Numbered from the stretch's first letter, positions 1 through 8,491 are shown. The stretch is 64,000 bases of DNA from Pirellulales bacterium (GCA_016935315.1 JAFGRD010000037.1:1-64000), one strand, 5' to 3'. A program made the numbers and translations. Notes: generated by a model not told the origin, from the letters alone.

Positions 1-4
1 CGGG

Positions 5-52
5 AAAAAACGTCATGAAAGAGCAAAGCCGCTGCGCGCCTTTCCTCTTTCA
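5..52 (-). terminator. Candidate intrinsic terminator of the receiver-csrA operon
   Basis: On the minus strand an inverted repeat with 8-base arms (TGAAAGAG at 16-23 against CTCTTTCA at 45-52) is followed after five bases by a run of six T (5-10). It lies about 85 bases beyond the csrA stop, where a terminator would be expected. The loop is long and partly self-pairing and the gap before the T run is a little wide, so confidence is moderate. Confidence 0.5.
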
Positions 53-136
53 TATAGGCCTAAGTGCCGTTTTTTCAGAAAGTGCACCGCTATAAGAAAG
101 CCCAACTTATTCTCTTGCGAATCCTGATAGCCCGGA

Positions 137-364
137 TCACAACGCTGGGCACTCCGCGAATTCGTCAACGAGATACTGGCGGTCCTCCAGTTGCTCGGCC
201 AGCCGGAGAAGCCGATCCCGGACCTCTCCTCGCTGAATGGCGGCGCTGAGGGGCGCTTCGATGCCGATCCGCGCACGCTTTCCGTGAACGCTTAGGATCG
301 TGATGCTGATACCGAGATCGGGCAGAACAATACGCTCGTTGGCTTTGCGAGTGAGCACCAACAT
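137..364 (-). CDS. csrA: Carbon storage regulator CsrA
   Basis: CsrA is a small dimeric RNA-binding protein that binds GGA motifs in mRNA leaders and changes translation or stability. The 75-residue product opens MLVLTRKANERI and continues with the strand-rich CsrA fold, including a GKRARIGIEAP-type segment, the usual family core; only the tail after about residue 60 is less typical. I chose the ATG at 364 because AAGGAG lies just upstream and the family always begins there; a longer in-frame start at 394 would add ten residues unlike CsrA. The start lies one base after the stop of the upstream receiver gene (TGAAATG), so translation is probably coupled. The gene is the last of a unit preceded by a sigma54-type promoter at 886-903. 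Confidence 0.95.
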   Translation of the reverse strand: MLVLTRKANERIVLPDLGISITILSVHGKRARIGIEAPLSAAIQRGEVRDRLLRLAEQLEDRQYLVDEFAECPAL

Positions 365-365
365 T

Positions 366-833
366 TCAGGGACTCCTTTCCATGGGGGGGGCATACGAGC
401 GGCTGCTTCGCCGCGCGCCGGCGCTGACGTGCATACCCGCCGGGGGCAATCCCAGACGATAGGGGCGGGCGTCGTGTCGGTGCCGTAGCGCGGCGGAGAT
501 CGCGCTCTTCAACTCACTAAGGTCTTCGTGTTTCTCCACGCACGCGGTGGCCAACCACGCGCGCTCATCGTGCACGCAGGCGTCGTCGAAAGACGTGAAC
601 AGAATCACGGGGAGATCGGGGTAACGATCCCGAACCTGACCCAGCGCTTGCAGCCCGTTCGTGCCGGGCATGCAGATATCGAGGACCGCGACGTCCGGTT
701 GGCAGCGGTCGACGATCCGCAGTGCCTCGTCGCCGTTGAAGGCAACCAGCACGCGGTATCCCTCGTCCTCCAGTTCCCGCCGGCAATGCTCGTTGATGTT
801 CCGATTGTCGTCCGCAAAGAGGATCGTGGTCAT
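366..833 (-). CDS. Single receiver-domain response regulator upstream of csrA
   Basis: A 155-residue CheY-like protein. Residues 1-117 form a receiver domain with the acidic pair D8/D9, phosphoacceptor D52 in AVLDICMPG, T80 and K101 (CVEKHED), all the residues needed for phosphotransfer. The C-terminal 35 or so residues are basic and serine-rich with no output domain, so it probably acts by protein contact or as a phosphate shuttle. The ATG at 833 (MTTILFADD) has GGAAAGG upstream; the frame extends further upstream but that part has no family match. Its stop is one base from the csrA start. A -24/-12 promoter sits about 55 bases upstream. The partner kinase may be the one at 2527-4035, which is inference. 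Confidence 0.9.
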   Translation of the reverse strand: MTTILFADDNRNINEHCRRELEDEGYRVLVAFNGDEALRIVDRCQPDVAVLDICMPGTNGLQALGQVRDRYPDLPVILFTSFDDACVHDERAWLATACVEKHEDLSELKSAISAALRHRHDARPYRLGLPPAGMHVSAGARRSSRSYAPPMERSP

Positions 834-885
834 GGGTGCCTTTCCATCGATCGATAGAGCCAGTGTGGTCGAACGACCGAAGTAT

Positions 886-903
886 TTGCAAAAACCGCGC
901 CAA
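886..903 (-). promoter_or_regulatory. Candidate sigma54 (-24/-12) promoter for receiver-csrA
   Basis: The minus strand reads TTGGCGCGGTTTTTGCAA. This matches the sigma54 consensus TGGCAC-N5-TTGCA with exact spacing: GG at 901-900 and GC at 889-888, 12 bases apart. Predicted transcription would start near 876, giving a leader of roughly 43 bases before the ATG at 833. A sigma54 activator gene lies directly upstream at 1122-2534, which makes the assignment more credible. Confidence 0.7.
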
Positions 904-1011
904 ACGCGCCATTCGCGAGCGTATGGGCGTAAGGTGTTTTTGCAGAAAGGTTTGCGCAGCCGAGGCAGCCGCCCTCGTTGCGGGCCAAAACACCCCGAAT
1001 TGGTCAAAAGG

Positions 1012-1035
1012 CTGACTGGACGTCAGAAACCTGAC
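1012..1035. promoter_or_regulatory. Overlapping dyads, candidate activator-binding (enhancer) site
   Basis: CTGAC (1012-1016), GTCAG (1022-1026) and CTGAC (1031-1035) form two overlapping inverted repeats spaced about one helical turn. They lie roughly 136-160 bases upstream of the predicted sigma54 start, the distance at which NtrC-type activators usually bind. No binding evidence exists beyond symmetry and position. Confidence 0.4.
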
Positions 1036-1044
1036 AGTCTTTGG

Positions 1045-1092
1045 CGGCCGATCACCCCGACGGCCGATCACCCCGACGGCCGATCACCCCGG
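1045..1092. repeat. Three tandem 16-bp repeats
   Basis: CGGCCGATCACCCCGA occurs three times head to tail (1045-1060, 1061-1076, 1077-1092), with one mismatch at the last base of the third copy. The array lies between the NtrC-type activator gene and the sigma54 promoter. It could be a second activator site or simply a slippage array. A CCCCGG-AG-CCGGGG hairpin (1087-1100) overlaps its end. Confidence 0.85.
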
Positions 1093-1121
1093 AGCCGGGG
1101 CGGCTGCAGACCCGGCCGCCG

Positions 1122-2534
1122 TCACCGGCGTTCCGGGTTGAGCTTGTGCTTCTGAATCTTCGCGTGGAGCGTCGGGCGAGTCAGGCCCAAGAGCCGCGCG
1201 GCACGAGTCTGATTGCGGCCTGTCTGTCTCAATGCCTCGGCGATCAGCGACTTCTCGACATGGACCATGAAGTGCTCGTGGGCATGGTCTCCCGCGTAGG
1301 TCGCAACAAATCGGCGGACCAGGTCCTCTAGCGACTCGGTCCACACGGCAGACCCGAGGCCATCTGCCACCTTCCCTTCCAGGGGGATGTCCGCCGCCTG
1401 AATGGGATATCCTCGCGTGAAGATCAGGGCGCGCTGGACACAATGTGCCAGTTGGCGGACATTCCCAGGCCAGGGAGACTCTCTCAGCAGCTTCAGGGCG
1501 TCCGAGGCCACGGGAGGCTTGGGCGTGTCCAACTCCTGGGCATAGCGGCTGAGGAAGTAGTCCACCAGCCGCGGGACGTCGTCTTTCCGATCTCGCAGCG
1601 GCGGGATGCGAATGGTCACGACGTTCAACCGATGGTACAGGTCTTCTCGGAACGTGCCGTCGGCGATGGCATGTTCAAGATCCCTGTTCGTGGCCGCCAG
1701 CACACGCACGTCGACGTGGATGGTTTCGTTGCCCCCCAGCCGCTCGAAGCGACGCTCCTGGAGGACTCGCAAGATCTTCGCCTGGACGCCCAGCGACACG
1801 TCTCCAATCTCATCGAGGAGTATGGTGCCGCGGTTGGCCTGTTCAAACTTGCCCACTTTCTGGACCGTCGCTCCGGTGAATGCCCCTGGCTCGAACCCGA
1901 AGAGTTCGCTCTCCAAGAGCGTATCGGGAATCGCCACACAGTTGACCACCCAGAGCGGCTGCTCGGCCCTCCGGCTGTGCTGGTGGATGGCGCGGGCCAC
2001 CAGTTCCTTGCCGGTGCCCGATTCGCCCCGTATCAGCACGGTGGCTTCGGTCGAGGCCACGCGCCCGATGGACTTGTAGACCTGCTGCATCTCGCTGGAA
2101 TTGCCGATGATCGCGTCGCCCGTAATCCCGTCGGTCCTGCCGGGGTCCAGGACGACTTGATCGCGCGTGAGACGAGCGCCCTCAATCGCCTTTTCAATGG
2201 CGCCCAGCATCTCGGCGGGGTCGAAGGGCTTCAGATGGTAGTCGAACGCGCCGAGCTTGGTGGCTTCGATGGCCGTTTGCATCGTGCCGTGGGCCGTCAT
2301 CACAATCACCGGCAATCCCGGATGGTGCTGCTTGATGCGACGGAGCGCCTCGAGCCCGTCCATGCCCTCGAGGCAAATGTCCATCACGACCAGGTCAAAA
2401 CGTTCGGAATCGATGGCCTTCAGGGCGGTCTCCGCCGCTTTCGCCGTCGCCACGTCATGCCCGCCACTGTCCAACAGGTCCTGAAACGCCGAGAGGACGC
2501 GGGGTTCGTCGTCGACAACAAGGATTCTAGCCAT
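1122..2534 (-). CDS. NtrC-family sigma54-dependent response regulator
   Basis: A 470-residue transcription activator in the standard three-part order. The receiver domain (1-120) has D8/D9, phosphoacceptor D52 (VVMDICLEG) and K102. The AAA+ domain (about 140-375) has Walker A GESGTGKE (170-177), the sigma54-contacting GAFTGA loop (217-222) and Walker B GTILLDEIGD (236-245). A Fis-type helix-turn-helix ends the protein (about 438-460, NQTRAARLLGLTRPTL). GAFTGA is intact, so it should remodel sigma54 holoenzyme. The start overlaps the end of the kinase gene by 8 bases, the usual arrangement of a cognate pair. The nearest sigma54 promoter is 886-903, which it may control (inference). Confidence 0.95.
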   Translation of the reverse strand: MARILVVDDEPRVLSAFQDLLDSGGHDVATAKAAETALKAIDSERFDLVVMDICLEGMDGLEALRRIKQHHPGLPVIVMTAHGTMQTAIEATKLGAFDYHLKPFDPAEMLGAIEKAIEGARLTRDQVVLDPGRTDGITGDAIIGNSSEMQQVYKSIGRVASTEATVLIRGESGTGKELVARAIHQHSRRAEQPLWVVNCVAIPDTLLESELFGFEPGAFTGATVQKVGKFEQANRGTILLDEIGDVSLGVQAKILRVLQERRFERLGGNETIHVDVRVLAATNRDLEHAIADGTFREDLYHRLNVVTIRIPPLRDRKDDVPRLVDYFLSRYAQELDTPKPPVASDALKLLRESPWPGNVRQLAHCVQRALIFTRGYPIQAADIPLEGKVADGLGSAVWTESLEDLVRRFVATYAGDHAHEHFMVHVEKSLIAEALRQTGRNQTRAARLLGLTRPTLHAKIQKHKLNPERR

Positions 2535-4035
2535 GGGTTTGCCGTGGAGCCGCGGGGATGAACAAGGCGAAAGTCGTACCCTCGGGACCGGTGGATTCCA
2601 GTACCAGGCGTCCCTGATGGCGGGCCATGATCTGCGCAGCGATGCTCAAGCCGAGTCCCGTGCCCTGTTCCTTGGTGCTGAAGAACGGCTCAAACAGCCT
2701 GGGACGCACGTCTTCCGCGATGCCCTCGCCGCTGTCGGAGATGCGGATGATCACCATCTCTTCTTCCCCCCCCCGGACTTCCGAGATAGCCGCTATGCTG
2801 ATCCGCCCCCCCCCGGCCGTGGCGTCGACGGAGTTGATCAGGAGATTCAACAGGACCTGCTTCACCTGTTCCCGGTCGACCAGCACGTTCGGAAGGTCCG
2901 GGGCGATGGCTCGCTGAAGGGTGATGCCGCGGTCGGCCAGGCGAGGTTCGATCAGTTCCAGCACCGGTTCCAGCAGGTCGGGCACCGGTTGCCGGGAACG
3001 TTTCAACTCCGGCGGACGAGAGAACTCCAGAAAGTCCCGCACAATGCTTTCGAGCCGGTGGATTTCCTCGGAGACGATTCGGAACTTGCGGTCGAGCTCC
3101 TCGTTCCCGCCGATGTCTTTCTGAATGGAGAACAGCCACATCTTGATGGCGGTCAGCGGGTTGCGCACCTCATGGGCCACGCTGGCCGCCAGCTTCCCCA
3201 CGGACGCGAGCTTCTCCGCACTCTTCAGTTGGCTCCGATGTTGTTCCAGAACCGTCCGCGTATCCGCGACATCGGACATCAGACAGTGGAGGTAGTTGCC
3301 GATCGTGCGCAACTCGTCGGTGGGCAAGGATCGGCGGTCGTCGGCAGGTGCGGCGCTCCTCATGAAGCCGCGAGCGTCAGCGGCCATGGCTCGCAACGGA
3401 AAGACGACGCCGTAGAAGAAGAGCCACAGCAAGGTCGCCCCGAAGGCCACCGTGAGAAACACGAAGGCCGAGACGGTCCAGGTGACGAAACGGATCTGGC
3501 TCCGTGCCTCCGACACGGCCGTCTCCACGTATGCTTCATTCGCATCCAGGTAATCCTCGCACAACCCGTACGCGTTTTCGTAGATATCATAGACGTCGCC
3601 GAGCAGCAATTCCCTGGCGGCTTCCGCTTCGCCTCGGTCGTACAGCACAACGACCTCGTCCCTCTTTTCGTCGTATTGCCGGCAGACACCCTCCAGGCGT
3701 CTGAGGATGTCCCTCTCCGTTGTGGTGTGGGCCGTCTCGTGGGCGCGACGGAGCCACTCGGAGAAGTTCTTCTCTCGCTGGTGGAGTTTCGTGAGCCACT
3801 GGGACCTGGCATCGCTTTGATCCAATAGGTAGGATGCCACGAACCCCCGTTGTTCGAGAACGGCGATTTCCAGCTCCTCGGCTGCCCGAACGCTGGGGAG
3901 GTTCTCGGTAACGGTGCGGTGCATCAGGCCGCCAATTTGCCAGGTTGACCACACCGCCGCGACGCTGCTGACGATGGCCAGAAGCACCACGCCCCAAAGC
4001 GTGATCGCGACCTTGCGTGCCAGGGAGAGACGCAT
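2527..4035 (-). CDS. Membrane sensor histidine kinase, partner of the NtrC-type regulator
   Basis: A 502-residue kinase. TM1 spans about 9-31, a helical periplasmic sensor resembling the four-helix-bundle MCP type covers about 32-180, and TM2 is about 183-211. A HAMP-like linker follows, then the HisKA dimerisation domain with phosphoacceptor H288 in ASVAHEVRNPLTAIK. The ATPase domain has an N box (NLLINS, N401), G1 DSGEG (434-438) and G2 GTGLGLS (458-464). All catalytic motifs are intact. It autophosphorylates H288 and should pass phosphate to D52 of the overlapping regulator. The ligand cannot be read from the sequence. The start at 4035 lies about 30 bases from a truncated copy of a dispersed hairpin repeat. 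Confidence 0.95.
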   Translation of the reverse strand: MRLSLARKVAITLWGVVLLAIVSSVAAVWSTWQIGGLMHRTVTENLPSVRAAEELEIAVLEQRGFVASYLLDQSDARSQWLTKLHQREKNFSEWLRRAHETAHTTTERDILRRLEGVCRQYDEKRDEVVVLYDRGEAEAARELLLGDVYDIYENAYGLCEDYLDANEAYVETAVSEARSQIRFVTWTVSAFVFLTVAFGATLLWLFFYGVVFPLRAMAADARGFMRSAAPADDRRSLPTDELRTIGNYLHCLMSDVADTRTVLEQHRSQLKSAEKLASVGKLAASVAHEVRNPLTAIKMWLFSIQKDIGGNEELDRKFRIVSEEIHRLESIVRDFLEFSRPPELKRSRQPVPDLLEPVLELIEPRLADRGITLQRAIAPDLPNVLVDREQVKQVLLNLLINSVDATAGGGRISIAAISEVRGGEEEMVIIRISDSGEGIAEDVRPRLFEPFFSTKEQGTGLGLSIAAQIMARHQGRLVLESTGPEGTTFALFIPAAPRQTHG

Positions 4036-4068
4036 CCGCTGGATCCTCCGGGAAGCCGCTACTTCCGT

Positions 4069-4120
4069 ATTGTCCGACCTCCCGTTGGTCGGCTTAAATC
4101 ACTCACAGTGCCAACATCAA
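4069..4120 (-). repeat. Truncated copy (copy 3) of a dispersed hairpin repeat
   Basis: About 52 bases on the minus strand, from TTGATGTTGGCACTGTGAGT through CCGACCAACGGGAG to CGGACAAT, match the first half of the 105-bp repeats at 32114-32218 and 39057-39161. The right hairpin arm is missing. The TGA stop of the gene at 4117 lies inside its first bases. Confidence 0.75.
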
Positions 4121-4791
4121 TGAGAATCGCCCAGCAGTTCTTCGATGGCCAGCTCGATTTCTTCCGGCTCGATCGTTTGGCTGTCGGAGGCGAATGTCTT
4201 GTGCAGTTTCCCGTTGCGGTCGTAGAGCTTGAAGTGGGGGACCGTGCCGCCGGTAATGGCAAATACCTCGAACGATTTGCCGCCGGAACCGTATCGGCTG
4301 ATGTAGTTGCCCAGCAAGGCCTCTTTCTCAGCGAGGAACTCCAAGACCGCTTGCCGCTCGTCCGGCTCTTCCGGATCGTCGAGGGAAACCGAGACCACTT
4401 TCAGCCCCATGTCGGCAAACCGGTGGTGCATCTGGACCGTGTGTGGAAACAGCTTCCGGCACGGGGGGCACCAGGTGGCCCAGAAATCGACCAACACCAC
4501 CTGCCCGCGGCTGCTTTCCAGCATTTCGCGGTAGCCGGCCTCGTCGATCACCTCGAGCGACACGCCACCGTCGGCCCCGGCCTGCGGGTCTTCGTTCACT
4601 TCCAGGGCGGCCCGGTCGTTCCATTCCGGACGCAACGAGCCGCTACATCCTGCAAGCGGGCACGCGGCAAGCGAGCAGACAGCAAGGACCAGCGAGCACC
4701 AAAGGGCACGTCGCCGAAGCGGATTCCGGGGCATTCCACGTCCTCGAGATTCGAGCACGGAGGCAGTAGCGCCGTCGGACCACCGCTTCAT
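4117..4791 (-). CDS. TlpA/ResA-like thioredoxin-fold lipoprotein
   Basis: A membrane-anchored thiol-disulfide oxidoreductase. A hydrophobic signal ends in the lipobox LAGC (Cys about 49). A thioredoxin fold follows with the redox motif WCPPC (about 107-111) preceded by VDFWATW, and a cis-proline region (GGTVPHF). Such proteins act outside the membrane, reducing or isomerising thiols, often for cytochrome c maturation. The ATG at 4791 overlaps the upstream stop as ATGA, indicating translational coupling; a second ATG at 4734 has a GAGGA motif and gives a shorter signal peptide, so the start is not settled. The stop lies inside a dispersed repeat. CcsA and ResB at 39-42 kb could use such a reductase, but they are far away. 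Confidence 0.88.
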   Translation of the reverse strand: MKRWSDGATASVLESRGRGMPRNPLRRRALWCSLVLAVCSLAACPLAGCSGSLRPEWNDRAALEVNEDPQAGADGGVSLEVIDEAGYREMLESSRGQVVLVDFWATWCPPCRKLFPHTVQMHHRFADMGLKVVSVSLDDPEEPDERQAVLEFLAEKEALLGNYISRYGSGGKSFEVFAITGGTVPHFKLYDRNGKLHKTFASDSQTIEPEEIELAIEELLGDSH

Positions 4792-5384
4792 GGCTTCCAC
4801 TTGATGCCACATCCCCGTTGTTGGGTGACCGGCTTGGGAGGCTCCTTGCCCGCCAAAACCGCGTCGATCGCATCGCGAAGGTAGTGTTCTTCGACTTTCT
4901 TCGGATTGTTGTGATCGTCGATTGCACCCATATAAGCGATCTTCCGCTTCTGGTCAAGCAGGAATACGTGCGGGGTGCAGGTGGCGCCGTAGTCGCGGCC
5001 GATCTTCTGTGTCTCGTCGTAGATGTAGGGGAAGTTGAACTTCTTCTCGGCCGCCCGCTTCTTCATCGCCGGCAGCCGATCCTGGTCCAAATCGTTGACA
5101 CACACGGCCACAACCTGCACGCCCTTCGACGCGTAGTCCTTTTGCAGCGCGACCAATCGGTCTTCGTAAGCGACGGCCACCGGGCAATGGTTGCAGGTGA
5201 AGACCAGCACGACGGCCTTGGCCTTTTTGCAGTCGGCCAAGGCGTGTTCCTTGTCGTCGATGCCGGGGATCCCGGCCCAAGGGGGCGCGGCGTCCGAGAC
5301 CTTCAAAGGCGCGGCCTGACCGCACGATACAATCACCGCAGCGACTAACGGCAGCATCAAGATCATCGTCCACTTGCCAGCCAT
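4788..5384 (-). CDS. Redoxin-family (AhpC/TSA-like) thioredoxin-fold lipoprotein
   Basis: A 198-residue exported protein. The signal ends at a lipobox-like IVSC (C21), so it is probably a lipoprotein. The fold is thioredoxin-like with FTCNHCPVA giving redox Cys64/Cys67, and a TPHVF cis-proline loop near 137. The TCNHCP form is typical of a redoxin subgroup common in planctomycetes and Bacteroidetes. I chose ATG 5384 because GGAGGAACGTGAT precedes it; the frame runs further upstream without signal-like sequence. The next gene overlaps it by ATGA, so the two thioredoxin-fold lipoproteins form one unit, perhaps a donor and acceptor pair (inference). Confidence 0.88.
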   Translation of the reverse strand: MAGKWTMILMLPLVAAVIVSCGQAAPLKVSDAAPPWAGIPGIDDKEHALADCKKAKAVVLVFTCNHCPVAVAYEDRLVALQKDYASKGVQVVAVCVNDLDQDRLPAMKKRAAEKKFNFPYIYDETQKIGRDYGATCTPHVFLLDQKRKIAYMGAIDDHNNPKKVEEHYLRDAIDAVLAGKEPPKPVTQQRGCGIKWKP

Positions 5385-5669
5385 ATCACGTTCCTCCTGT
5401 CCAGGCGAAAAGGGAGATGTCAAACTCGCACAATCATTCGTGCCGCCGGCGGTCGAGGCAACCCCCGGCGGTCGAGCCGACACACGGCGACGATTCAGTC
5501 CGGGGCCGTTGGGGGCGTCTGGAAAGCAATCGACCCCTCCGAAAAGGTGGGTCTACTCGGGCCGGCCGAGGAGCCGGGCTGTGCGGTGGCTTTTTCACCA
5601 AACTTGTGCAATACTGAGTGCGTTCGGGCAAGAACGTGCGTTGCGACGGTTCCCTTGGGGAGGGCTGCA

Positions 5670-7808
5670 ATGGGTCATCGGGCTACGGACGAGAAGTCCC
5701 TGCGAGGCGCCGGTCGGGGACTCGGTTCGGGACAAGACATTGTGCCGGCGATTGGCCACCTGGGGCGGCTGTTGATGCTGGCCACTCTGGTCGGACTGGT
5801 GGCCGGCGTCGGCGGCTGCGGATCGGACGACGGGCCATCGAGCCGACGCGGCCCCGCCTTCTCCGGCGTCGGTGTGGCCGATCCCAGCGAGACCTCCCCG
5901 GCCCCGCCCCCGCCCGCCAACGCCCAGCCACCGGGCGCGCCCGCGGCACCGGAGCAGGCGCCCGGTTCGCCCGAAAACACGTCCCCGGACGCCGACGGCG
6001 AGCAAGCCAACGACGGGCCAACCCATGGCGCGCAGGCCAACGGCGGGGAAACCGATAGCACGTCGACCGACGACGGGCAGAGCGATGCCGAGGCCGAAAA
6101 CGGAGATCAGGCCAAGACCGACGAACCACGAGAGCGCCCGGAGGACGTCGCCGAGTGGATCAAGGAAGACTATTTCTCGGCCCGGGCCGAGAACGACCCG
6201 AAGCTACTGGAGGCGGTGCGATACCTGGGCGAGCAGTTCGTGGGCAACACCAACGTGGCCGCCGGATTGGCTGCCCTTCTGCCGCCGCCGAAGGTCGAGC
6301 CGGACGAACCCAAAGAGGGTCAGCCGCAGCAGCCCCCCGGCGGCCAGCGGGACGCGAAGCCGCTGATCGAGGCGATTGTGGCGGCCTTGGGCGCCAACGG
6401 CACCGACGCCGCCCGGACGGTCCTGGAACAGGTCCTGGCCGGCAAAGTTGCCACCGACGACGAGCAGACGGCGATCAGCGCCGTATTGAGCGTGCTGGTC
6501 AAGAACGTCTCTCCGCAGAACGAAGAGGTGCTCTTTCGATTGCTGACCGAGCCGGAGAAGCTCCGCCCGCAAGCTGACGGCCAAACAAGCGCCGAGCAGT
6601 TGCGGGAGCGGACCCTGGCGGCGGTGACGCCGGTGGCTTCCGATCAACTCCGCACACGGTTGGCCGGGTATCTGGTCCAGCCGACCACTTCGGACTCGAC
6701 ACGGGGCGTCTTGGGCAAGTTCCTTGAAGAAGACCGGATCGAGAACCTGGGAGCCCAGCTTGTGCTCTGCCTTGGCGACAAGACGCCGGAGGAGACCAAG
6801 GCAAAGCTGCAAACTTACTTCACGGCGTACAGCTCCCGGACACTGGCAGAGGTTTTGGGGCTGCCGGCCGGGGCCTCGACGGGCCCGACCGGCCGCGGCG
6901 GCAACACGCAGCCGGGGCAGGAAGACCCCGAGCTGCCCTATCGATTGGCCGGGCAACTCTGGAACGCCCAGTGGGTGGCGGAAGTGGAACGCCGGCTGGC
7001 TGCGCTCGAATCGCTCGAAGGCCAGAAGGAGCTTCTGGGACTGGCCGGCACCATCCCAGCCGATTCCACCCGCTCCATCATGCTGCAAGTCATGCAAAAG
7101 TACTTCGACGACGGTCCCAAGCACGTGGAAGCGACCGGCCTGTCGAAGGACCTGGTCGGCGATCCGGGTCTGGTGGCGCTGACCAAGCTGCTGATGCGCG
7201 ATTCGGCGTCGTCGGCGAACATCCGCAGCAAGGAGTTACGGGACCAATTCATGCAAACCTCCGAGAGCTGGAAGGGGTTCTCCGACGGTCTGGTGGAGAC
7301 CTGGTGCGAGCGCTTACAGGCGGCGGCGCAAGCCCGCGCCGATGGCCAGCCAAACCCTCCCAAGCCGGCTGCTGAAGCGGCGGGCGCGATGCCGATCGCG
7401 GTGCACGCCGACGCCGACGTGAAGGCCATCTACCATGCCGTTTGGCCGGACGACCTGGCGGGAAAGCTGTCGGGCGTCTCGCCGGATCCGATGCAGTTGC
7501 ACTACGTTCGCCTCGAAGGCAAGGCCCAATACAAGATCACCGTGGGTTTCTACCGACGGCAGGTGAAGCCTCGCGCCCGCGACGCCCGTCAGATCCAGAA
7601 CGTCGACTGGCTGGAGTCGCTGCGCACCAACGCCCAGACCGGCCGGCTCTCGTCGATCGACGTGAGGATTACACGGACCGAGGCGAAGGACACCTCCTCG
7701 ACGACGACCTCCACAGCCAGGAAAGGTGCGGACGAGATCGAGCTGGAAGACCTGATTATCGAGGTCCTGGCGGTCGAGATCATGACGCCCGCCACAAGCG
7801 GCGGTTAG
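5670..7808 (+). CDS. Large secreted lipoprotein of unknown function
   Basis: I do not recognise a family. The 712-residue product has an N-terminal hydrophobic segment ending in VGGC, consistent with a lipoprotein. A long low-complexity stretch rich in Pro, Ala, Glu, Asp and Thr follows (about 55-160). The remaining 550 residues are mostly charged and helical without recognisable motifs. The ATG at 5670 follows GGGGAGG at good spacing; an upstream ATG at 5547 would place about 41 unlikely residues before the signal. It is divergent from the redoxin gene across about 285 bases. Amino acid use fits a real gene. A role as an envelope or scaffold protein is only a guess. Confidence 0.8.
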   Translation: MGHRATDEKSLRGAGRGLGSGQDIVPAIGHLGRLLMLATLVGLVAGVGGCGSDDGPSSRRGPAFSGVGVADPSETSPAPPPPANAQPPGAPAAPEQAPGSPENTSPDADGEQANDGPTHGAQANGGETDSTSTDDGQSDAEAENGDQAKTDEPRERPEDVAEWIKEDYFSARAENDPKLLEAVRYLGEQFVGNTNVAAGLAALLPPPKVEPDEPKEGQPQQPPGGQRDAKPLIEAIVAALGANGTDAARTVLEQVLAGKVATDDEQTAISAVLSVLVKNVSPQNEEVLFRLLTEPEKLRPQADGQTSAEQLRERTLAAVTPVASDQLRTRLAGYLVQPTTSDSTRGVLGKFLEEDRIENLGAQLVLCLGDKTPEETKAKLQTYFTAYSSRTLAEVLGLPAGASTGPTGRGGNTQPGQEDPELPYRLAGQLWNAQWVAEVERRLAALESLEGQKELLGLAGTIPADSTRSIMLQVMQKYFDDGPKHVEATGLSKDLVGDPGLVALTKLLMRDSASSANIRSKELRDQFMQTSESWKGFSDGLVETWCERLQAAAQARADGQPNPPKPAAEAAGAMPIAVHADADVKAIYHAVWPDDLAGKLSGVSPDPMQLHYVRLEGKAQYKITVGFYRRQVKPRARDARQIQNVDWLESLRTNAQTGRLSSIDVRITRTEAKDTSSTTTSTARKGADEIELEDLIIEVLAVEIMTPATSGG

Positions 7809-7864
7809 GGCGCGTCAAAGAGGAAGGACGCATGGGCTTGCGGGGTTGGTTCCCCTCGGTCCTT

Positions 7865-8332
7865 CTACGACCCTCGATCCCTTCGAGCGGCCGTGGGGCC
7901 GGCCGTCTCCTCCACGCCGTCGACATAGCGGCGCAGCCGTTCGAGCTCGTCGGTGACTTGGCGAAGGCGGAGCATATTCTCGACGCGCTTCAGCAGCTCC
8001 AGCTTGTTGATCGGCTTGCTGAGGAAATCGTCGCAGCCCGCGTTGACCGCCCGCTCGATGTCGCCCAGCTCGTTCAGGGCCGTGACCATCAGGACCATGA
8101 TGTGGCGGGTGGCCGAATCGCTCTTGATCTTCTTGCAGACTTCGAAGCCGCTGAGCTTGGGCATCATGATGTCCAAGAGGATCAGATCCGGCTTGAACTC
8201 GGCGACCTTGTCCAGGGTCTGCTGCCCGTCGACGGCCACGGCTGTTTCGCAATCCGTCTCGCCGAGATAGGCTTCCAACAGCTCGACGTTGGGCACGTTG
8301 TCGTCGGCGATCAAAACACGATTCTGCGACAT
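7865..8332 (-). CDS. Single-domain CheY-like response regulator
   Basis: A 155-residue receiver protein with D10/D11, phosphoacceptor D54 (LILLDIMMPKLSG), T84 and K106 (LSKPINK), so it should be phosphorylatable. The C-terminal 30 residues form a charged helix (VTDELERLRRYVDGVEE) that may mediate dimerisation or partner binding. There is no DNA-binding or enzymatic output domain. The receiver resembles those of PleD-type and cyclic-di-GMP systems, but a GGDEF domain is absent. The ATG at 8332 begins MSQNRVLIADD with AAAGG about 11 bases upstream. No kinase is adjacent, so its input probably comes from elsewhere. Confidence 0.9.
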   Translation of the reverse strand: MSQNRVLIADDNVPNVELLEAYLGETDCETAVAVDGQQTLDKVAEFKPDLILLDIMMPKLSGFEVCKKIKSDSATRHIMVLMVTALNELGDIERAVNAGCDDFLSKPINKLELLKRVENMLRLRQVTDELERLRRYVDGVEETAGPTAARRDRGS

Positions 8333-8491
8333 GGGTGCGTCGCCTTTCGCTTCCTGGGAGTGCACAGTTTCTTTGGGGACGGCCGCCGGGACGAACGCTC
8401 GCCTCGCGGCGATCGACTTCTGGAAGACGGCAACTCGGGAGCGGATTATAGGGGTTTCAATCGGGCAGGAAAAGGGCAAAGGTCGGGCCCG

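Noticed and set aside
1045-1092. Tandem repeats considered as a small CRISPR array
   Set aside because: The repeats abut without spacers, and no cas genes are seen.
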